A DNA stretch of 9,569 nucleotides from Nitrospirota bacterium (GTDB lineage: Bacteria > Nitrospirota > Nitrospiria > Nitrospirales > UBA8639): assembly GCA_003233615.1 (NCBI GenBank), contig QIMB01000264.1, positions 1 to 9,569 of the forward strand. Reading direction: 5' to 3'. Both the position numbers and the translations under genes were made by a program. How positions within the stretch are numbered: position 1 is the first letter of the stretch; the number at the start of each line of letters is the position of its first letter. The notes under the pieces were generated by a model, which was not told the DNA's origin, ran no database searches, and worked only from the letters and a program-made list of their open reading frames with translations. Of the stretch, positions 5,949 through 9,569 are shown in pieces.

Positions 5949-6287
5949 TTAATTAACTGGACTCACCACAATCGTAATGTGACTTGTGCGTTTTTTAATC
6001 GGACTCGCCCGACCCATTGCACGTGGCTGAAACCGCTTGAGCACCGGACCGCCATCAACAAAAGCCCGCGATATTGTCAATTGATCAGGCTCTCCCAAAT
6101 CTTTTTGCCCTGCATTAGAAACTGCTGAAAAAAGTAACTGCTCAACCACCCTTGCAGCCGCTCGCGTGGTAAACTTCAAGAGAACAAGCGCTTCAGCAGC
6201 ATTTCTCCCCCTAACCATATCAACAACGAGCCTAGCCTTACGCGGCGCCATCCGGACATGTCTTAAAATTGCTTTTGCTTCAGCCAT
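5949..6287 (-). CDS. rplV: Large ribosomal subunit protein L22
   Basis: 112 residues, standard length. L22 contacts all domains of 23S rRNA, and its long beta hairpin lines the exit tunnel next to L4. The N-terminal helix (LRHVRMAPRKARLVVDMVRG, 8-27) and the hairpin with its loop (about 80-97, including KRFQPRAMGRAS) are present without a deletion, so nothing resembling the E. coli macrolide-resistance deletion is seen. The C-terminal RTSHITIVV is the family signature. It begins after a 56-nt AT-rich spacer, with only a modest GAGA element before the ATG. Confidence 0.98.
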   Translation of the reverse strand: MAEAKAILRHVRMAPRKARLVVDMVRGRNAAEALVLLKFTTRAAARVVEQLLFSAVSNAGQKDLGEPDQLTISRAFVDGGPVLKRFQPRAMGRASPIKKRTSHITIVVSPVN

Positions 6288-6343
6288 ATGTATCTCTATT
6301 ATTTAATTTCCTAAAACTTGAATTATCTGCCATCACCAACGAA

Positions 6344-6631
6344 CTACTTTAAGGCAACGCCTTTTTCACTTCTCGCAGCACTATGCCCCTTAAAAAATCT
6401 TGTTGGCGCAAACTCACCCAACTTATGACCCACCATATTGTCAGTAATGAACACCGGAATAAATTTTCTCCCGTTATGAACAGCAAAGGTCAGCCCAATC
6501 ATATCCGGCGTCACCGTGGAACGACGAGACCAGGTCTTTATGACCCGCGGCTCCCTTGACTCCCTTGCCTTCTCAACTTTCTTGAGTAGATGTTCGTCAA
6601 CAAATGGACCCTTATGAACTGACCTTGGCAT
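6344..6631 (-). CDS. rpsS: Small ribosomal subunit protein S19
   Basis: 95 residues, typical. S19 is in the 30S head, binds 16S rRNA together with S13, and its tail approaches the tRNAs. The family pattern is complete: PRSVHKGPFVD at the start, RRSTVTPDMIG (36-46), and the signature NGRKFIPVFITDNMVGHKLG (53-72), then EFAPTRFFKGH. The ATG is preceded by GGGGGGAG, a strong but closely spaced ribosome binding site, and the spacer from rplB is only 15 nt. Nothing is missing or unusual. Confidence 0.98.
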   Translation of the reverse strand: MPRSVHKGPFVDEHLLKKVEKARESREPRVIKTWSRRSTVTPDMIGLTFAVHNGRKFIPVFITDNMVGHKLGEFAPTRFFKGHSAARSEKGVALK

Positions 6632-6646
6632 CGTCTCCCCCCTAAT

Positions 6647-7486
6647 CTACCGAGACTTTTTCTTTCTACTGGCAATAATATACCGTGAACTTTGATTTCT
6701 TGGCTTACGAGTCTTGAAACCTTTTGCGGGCTGCCCCCATGGCGAAACTGGATGAGGGTTACCAGCACCAGCTTTCCCTTCACCCCCTCCATGAGGATGA
6801 TCTACTGGATTCATGACCACTCCACGTACGTGAGGCTTTTTCCCTAGCCAACGAGAACGTCCGGCTTTTCCAACCGCGACCTTACCATGATCAAGATTTC
6901 CAACTTGACCAATTGTTGCCATACACGTCCCTAAAATTCTCCGCATTTCCCCAGATGTCAATCTGATCTGAACGTACCCCTGATCCCTACCCATAACCTG
7001 AGCAGACGCACCAGCACTTCTCGCCAATTGCGCGCCTTTCAGGGGCTTTAGCTCGATATTATGAATGACAACACCTAACGGTATTTCCATAAGCGGCAGC
7101 GCATTTCCAATCCTTACTTCACTCTGAGATCCCGACATCAAGGAATCCCCAACGGCTATTCCATGGGGAGCCAAAATATAGCGCTTTTCTCCATCTGCAT
7201 AATGAAGCAAGGCAATACGGGCCGTTCGATTCGGATCATATTCAATGCTTGCTACCCTAGCAGGCACTCCAGCCTTATCTCGCTTGAAATCTATATTCCG
7301 ATACTGACGCTTATGCCCACCACCTCTAAAGCGAACCGTAATTCGTCCGGCATTATTTCTTCCACCTGACGGCGAAATTGTCTTTGTCAATCTTTTTTCA
7401 GGCTTATTCGGCGCCAACCCCTCGTTAGAAACCGCAGTCATTCCTCGGCGACCTGGGGATGTCGGATTATATTCCTTTATTGGCAT
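6647..7486 (-). CDS. rplB: Large ribosomal subunit protein L2
   Basis: 279 residues, close to the E. coli length of 273. L2 is a primary 23S rRNA-binding protein needed for subunit association and peptidyl transferase activity. It opens with the conserved TSPGRRGMT (9-17), followed by GGGHKRQYRNIDFKRDK (55-71) and the KOW/SH3-like core. The signature NPVDHPHGGGEG (226-237) carries His230 and His232; His230 matches E. coli His229, implicated in activity. The tail is strongly basic (SRKKKSR). The start is the ATG at 7484-7486. The preceding 51-nt spacer is AT-rich and has no good Shine-Dalgarno sequence (best GAUGAAAGAA), which is unusual for such a highly expressed gene. Confidence 0.98.
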   Translation of the reverse strand: MPIKEYNPTSPGRRGMTAVSNEGLAPNKPEKRLTKTISPSGGRNNAGRITVRFRGGGHKRQYRNIDFKRDKAGVPARVASIEYDPNRTARIALLHYADGEKRYILAPHGIAVGDSLMSGSQSEVRIGNALPLMEIPLGVVIHNIELKPLKGAQLARSAGASAQVMGRDQGYVQIRLTSGEMRRILGTCMATIGQVGNLDHGKVAVGKAGRSRWLGKKPHVRGVVMNPVDHPHGGGEGKAGAGNPHPVSPWGQPAKGFKTRKPRNQSSRYIIASRKKKSR

Positions 7487-7537
7487 AACGATAATTCTTT
7501 CATCACAATATTACAAAATACATTCAACCTACTACGA

Positions 7538-7825
7538 CTACGCACTCTCATACAGCTCTATCTTTTCACCCTCTTTTAAGGTAACAAAAGCCTTGCGCCA
7601 ATCTGAACGTTTGCCCACGAACCGCCCTTGACGCTTTTTCTTTCCTTTGACATTCATAAGATTAACCGCAGTCACCTTAACACTAAATATTTTTTCAACC
7701 GCTCGCCGAACTTCAATTCGCGTGGCCCTACTATCAATTGCAAACGCCACACAATTTTTTATTTCTCTCATTGCCGTGATTTTTTCTGTTAGCAATGGAC
7801 GAATCAGCACATCATATGGACTCAT
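7538..7825 (-). CDS. rplW: Large ribosomal subunit protein L23
   Basis: 95 residues from the ATG at 7823-7825, close to the family's usual 95-100. The frame stays open upstream to 7921, but that stretch overlaps the end of rplD and codes for an unrelated cysteine-rich peptide, so the family start MSPYDVLIRPLLTEK was chosen. L23 sits beside the tunnel exit and is the docking point for trigger factor and the signal recognition particle; the docking surface lies around residues 13-16. The basic loop GKKKRQGRFVGKRSDWRKA (61-79) is the rRNA-binding extension. The stop of rplD (TAG) and this start are separated by one base (TAGcATG), so translation is almost certainly coupled. Confidence 0.97.
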   Translation of the reverse strand: MSPYDVLIRPLLTEKITAMREIKNCVAFAIDSRATRIEVRRAVEKIFSVKVTAVNLMNVKGKKKRQGRFVGKRSDWRKAFVTLKEGEKIELYESA

Positions 7826-7826
7826 G

Positions 7827-8447
7827 CTACACCCACATTTCCTGCACGTTTTGTAATTCTTTTTGAGAGACCACAAGCCTTTCACACCACAACAGATCAT
7901 ACACATTGAGATCTTTAGCATGCAGAACTTTCAACAGTTTCACATTCTTTCCAATTCGAACAATATCGACAAGCCCTTCTTCAATAACCAACACCACTTT
8001 TCCAGTCGCGCCGACTCGGGCAAGGACCCGAACAAGCTCCTTCGTCTTCATCTCTGACAAGGCCAAGTCAATGACAATTAATGCATCAGACGATGCCTTG
8101 TCCGTCAAAGCAGACTTTAGTGCTGCACGATATACCTTCCTAGGCAAATGATAGGCATACGATCGCGGTTTGGGGCCAAAAACAATTCCCCCATGGCGCC
8201 AAATAGGCGAGCGAGCAGACCCAGCCCTAGCTCTACCCGTATGCTTCTGCTTCCAGGGCTTCTTTCCCGAGCCACGAACCTCACCTCGCCCCTTCGTTGA
8301 AGCATTACCTTGTCGACTAGACGCTCGCTGCATTACCACAGCTCGATGAACAAGACTCTGATTTACAGAAGAGCCAAATACCCCTTCATTCAACTCGACA
8401 GAATCCACCTTCTCTCCAGTAGATCCATATATTGGAATAGCCTTCAT
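7827..8447 (-). CDS. rplD: Large ribosomal subunit protein L4
   Basis: 206 residues, normal for the family. L4 binds 23S rRNA and extends a loop into the exit tunnel. That loop (about residues 45-95) shows the conserved GSGKKPWKQKHTGRARAGS and SPIWRHGG blocks; the KPW region is where E. coli macrolide-resistance changes occur, and it looks unaltered here. The Rossmann-like C-terminal half follows. In E. coli, L4 represses its own S10 operon through a leader hairpin, but there is no room for such a leader upstream of rpsJ in this window. UAAGGGCAAGGUU stands before the ATG as the ribosome binding site and overlaps the rplC stop. Only one base separates its stop from rplW. Confidence 0.98.
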   Translation of the reverse strand: MKAIPIYGSTGEKVDSVELNEGVFGSSVNQSLVHRAVVMQRASSRQGNASTKGRGEVRGSGKKPWKQKHTGRARAGSARSPIWRHGGIVFGPKPRSYAYHLPRKVYRAALKSALTDKASSDALIVIDLALSEMKTKELVRVLARVGATGKVVLVIEEGLVDIVRIGKNVKLLKVLHAKDLNVYDLLWCERLVVSQKELQNVQEMWV

Positions 8448-8457
8448 AACCTTGCCC

Positions 8458-9078
8458 TTATCCAGCCTTCCTCACGATCACCATCCCACCAATAGGGCCG
8501 GGAATGGATCCCGTTACAAGCAAAATGTTTTCCTCAGACCTTACATCGAATATCTTCAAACCCTTGACGGTAATTCGCTTATTTCCCATCTGACCAGGCA
8601 ATCCCTTATTCTTAAAAACACGGGAAGGAAAAGAACTCTGCCCAAGCGATCCTGGAGCTCTATGAAACATAGAGCCATGAGACGCGGGCCCCCCCGCATA
8701 ATTATGGCGCTTCATGACACCTTGAAACCCTTTCCCCTTGGATACCCCTTGAACGTTCACCTGGTCACCCTTTGAAAATAAATCCACGGTAACCAGCGCC
8801 CCCAACTCCGCATTTCCATTGGGCCGAAACTCCCTTAGGTGCTTCCAGCGCCCGTCACCAACCTTCTTTAAGTGCCCAATCTGCGGCTTTGTGAGCTTGC
8901 GATCAGAAACATCTTGAAATCCTACCTGGACAGCCCCATAACCATCACGGCCATTTTTTTCTTTAATCTGCACAATTCCGCATGGCCCAGCCTCTACAAC
9001 AGTAACTGGCACCAGACATCGAGACTCATCAAAGACTTCCAGCATTCCAATTTTCTTACCGATCAACCCATTTATCAT
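8458..9078 (-). CDS. rplC: Large ribosomal subunit protein L3
   Basis: 206 residues, within the usual 205-215. L3 is one of the two proteins that nucleate 50S assembly and sends a long loop towards the peptidyl transferase centre. The start MINGLIGKKIGM is the family N-terminus, and KGKGFQGVMKRHNYAGG (114-130) followed by ASHGS is the conserved central segment. Gln147, in GSLGQ, lies where E. coli L3 carries the glutamine methylated by PrmB. The ATG is preceded by UAGGU at about nine bases. It follows rpsJ after 49 nt and precedes rplD by 10 nt, which suggests coupled translation with rplD. Confidence 0.98.
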   Translation of the reverse strand: MINGLIGKKIGMLEVFDESRCLVPVTVVEAGPCGIVQIKEKNGRDGYGAVQVGFQDVSDRKLTKPQIGHLKKVGDGRWKHLREFRPNGNAELGALVTVDLFSKGDQVNVQGVSKGKGFQGVMKRHNYAGGPASHGSMFHRAPGSLGQSSFPSRVFKNKGLPGQMGNKRITVKGLKIFDVRSEENILLVTGSIPGPIGGMVIVRKAG

Positions 9079-9127
9079 TTTACTTTTACCTATTTTTTCC
9101 CGGCCTTAATGATCGGCTAAATAACAC

Positions 9128-9439
9128 TCACAATTTTATTTCTACATCGACTCCAGCCGCCAAATTCAACTTCATCAAAGCATCCATTGTTTCTGGCGTC
9201 GGCTCCATAATGTCCAACAAGCGCTTATGAGTCCGAATTTCAAATTGCTCACGAGATTTCTTGTCTACATGCGTCGAACGTTGCACGGTAAATTTCTCAA
9301 TTCTAGTAGGCAAAGGAACAGGCCCAGCAATCAGAGCACCGCTACGCCTAACCGTGTCAACAATCTCTCGGACAGACTGGTCCAACACACGGTAATCAAA
9401 GCCTTTTAAACGTATTCGAATTCTGCGGTCTCGATCCAC
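9128..9439 (-). CDS. rpsJ: Small ribosomal subunit protein S10 (NusE)
   Basis: 103 residues, the same length as the E. coli protein. S10 is a head protein of the 30S subunit and, as NusE, pairs with NusB and contacts NusG in antitermination and transcription-translation coupling. The N-terminal strand (RIRIRLKGFDYRVLDQS, from residue 6) and the segment FEIRTHKRLLDI (66-77) are typical of the family. The extended loop that reaches into the head lies at about residues 46-62. The start is GTG at 9437-9439; no ATG is available nearby, and a purine-rich tract (AAAGGGUGGG) lies just upstream. First gene of the S10 set. Only 40 nt separate it from the tuf stop, so it probably depends on read-through from the upstream operon. 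Confidence 0.98.
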   Translation of the reverse strand: MDRDRRIRIRLKGFDYRVLDQSVREIVDTVRRSGALIAGPVPLPTRIEKFTVQRSTHVDKKSREQFEIRTHKRLLDIMEPTPETMDALMKLNLAAGVDVEIKL

Positions 9440-9479
9440 GAAAAACCCACCCTTTCCCCATAGAGTATTAGTTTAATAC

Positions 9480-9569
9480 TTATTCCACAATTTCCGTCAC
9501 AACCCCGGCACCGACCGTCCGTCCACCTTCACGCACCGCAAACCGCACACCTTGCTCCATCGCGATCGG
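9480..9569 (-). CDS. tuf: Elongation factor Tu, C-terminal fragment (5' end outside window)
   Basis: This is the last 29 codons plus a TAA stop of a gene whose start lies beyond the right edge; the reading frame is in phase with the window end. The peptide contains FAVREGGRTVGAGVVTEIVE, the typical end of EF-Tu domain 3, the barrel that contacts the tRNA acceptor/T arm. EF-Tu is the GTPase that delivers aminoacyl-tRNA to the ribosomal A site. The GTPase domain is not in the window, so function is inferred from this tail only. The gene ends 40 nt before rpsJ in the same direction. This fits the common str-S10 arrangement (rpsL-rpsG-fusA-tuf-rpsJ), so the right-hand neighbour upstream is probably fusA. 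No terminator follows the stop. Confidence 0.95.
   Translation of the reverse strand, partial: PIAMEQGVRFAVREGGRTVGAGVVTEIVE

Noticed and set aside
7826..7921. Upstream extension of rplW encoding a cysteine-rich leader
   Set aside because: It overlaps the end of rplD out of frame, and the L23 family N-terminus begins at the ATG at 7823-7825.
9440..9500. Promoter between tuf and rpsJ (TTGTGG, 17 nt, TACTCT)
   Set aside because: Each hexamer matches the consensus at only about three of six positions, and part of it is tuf coding sequence.
1..9569. A novel defence, mobile or biosynthetic system
   Set aside because: Every gene is a core ribosomal protein or EF-Tu in the standard order, with no inserted gene, broken gene, repeat array or change of strand.

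Overview
The window is a ribosomal-protein supercluster read entirely from the minus strand: the 3' end of tuf followed by the complete S10 gene set and the spc gene set up to rplO. In transcription order (right to left) it holds tuf (partial), rpsJ, rplC, rplD, rplW, rplB, rpsS, rplV, rpsC, rplP, rpmC, rpsQ, then rplN, rplX, rplE, rpsN, rpsH, rplF, rplR, rpsE, rpmD and rplO. That is 21 complete ribosomal proteins and one EF-Tu fragment. The order matches the Escherichia coli S10 and spc operons exactly, with tuf placed directly upstream. The next gene, expected to be secY, would start just beyond the left edge.

Organism: a bacterium with moderate, slightly AT-leaning base composition. S14 is the short zinc-binding (C+) form of 61 residues, not the ~100-residue form of most gammaproteobacteria. 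L5 carries an N-terminal extension of about 29 residues. Together with the general look of the proteins this suggests a Gram-negative lineage outside the classical Proteobacteria, with Nitrospirota or a neighbouring phylum as my best guess. That placement is an impression from the sequences and is low confidence.

Layout: 9569-9480 is the end of tuf. 9439-4287 is the S10 set and 4222-41 the spc set. All spacers are short, from a 4-nt overlap (rpmD/rplO) to 71 nt (rpsN/rpsH). I see no terminator, no convincing internal promoter and no gene on the plus strand; plus-strand reading frames are shadows. There is no stretch over 300 bases without a gene, and no RNA gene, mobile element or CRISPR array. 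The whole window is therefore probably one long transcript with coupled translation.

The genes act together: their products are core parts of the 30S subunit (S3, S5, S8, S10, S14, S17, S19) and the 50S subunit (L2-L6, L14-L16, L18, L22-L24, L29, L30), plus the elongation factor that brings aminoacyl-tRNA.

I do not see an undescribed system here. The items most worth a second look are small: two potential mRNA foldbacks that enclose the ribosome binding sites of rpsN and rpsE, the L5 N-terminal extension in the place where E. coli has its S8 repressor site, the lack of room for an E. coli-type S10 leader, and weak ribosome binding sites before rplB and rplN.
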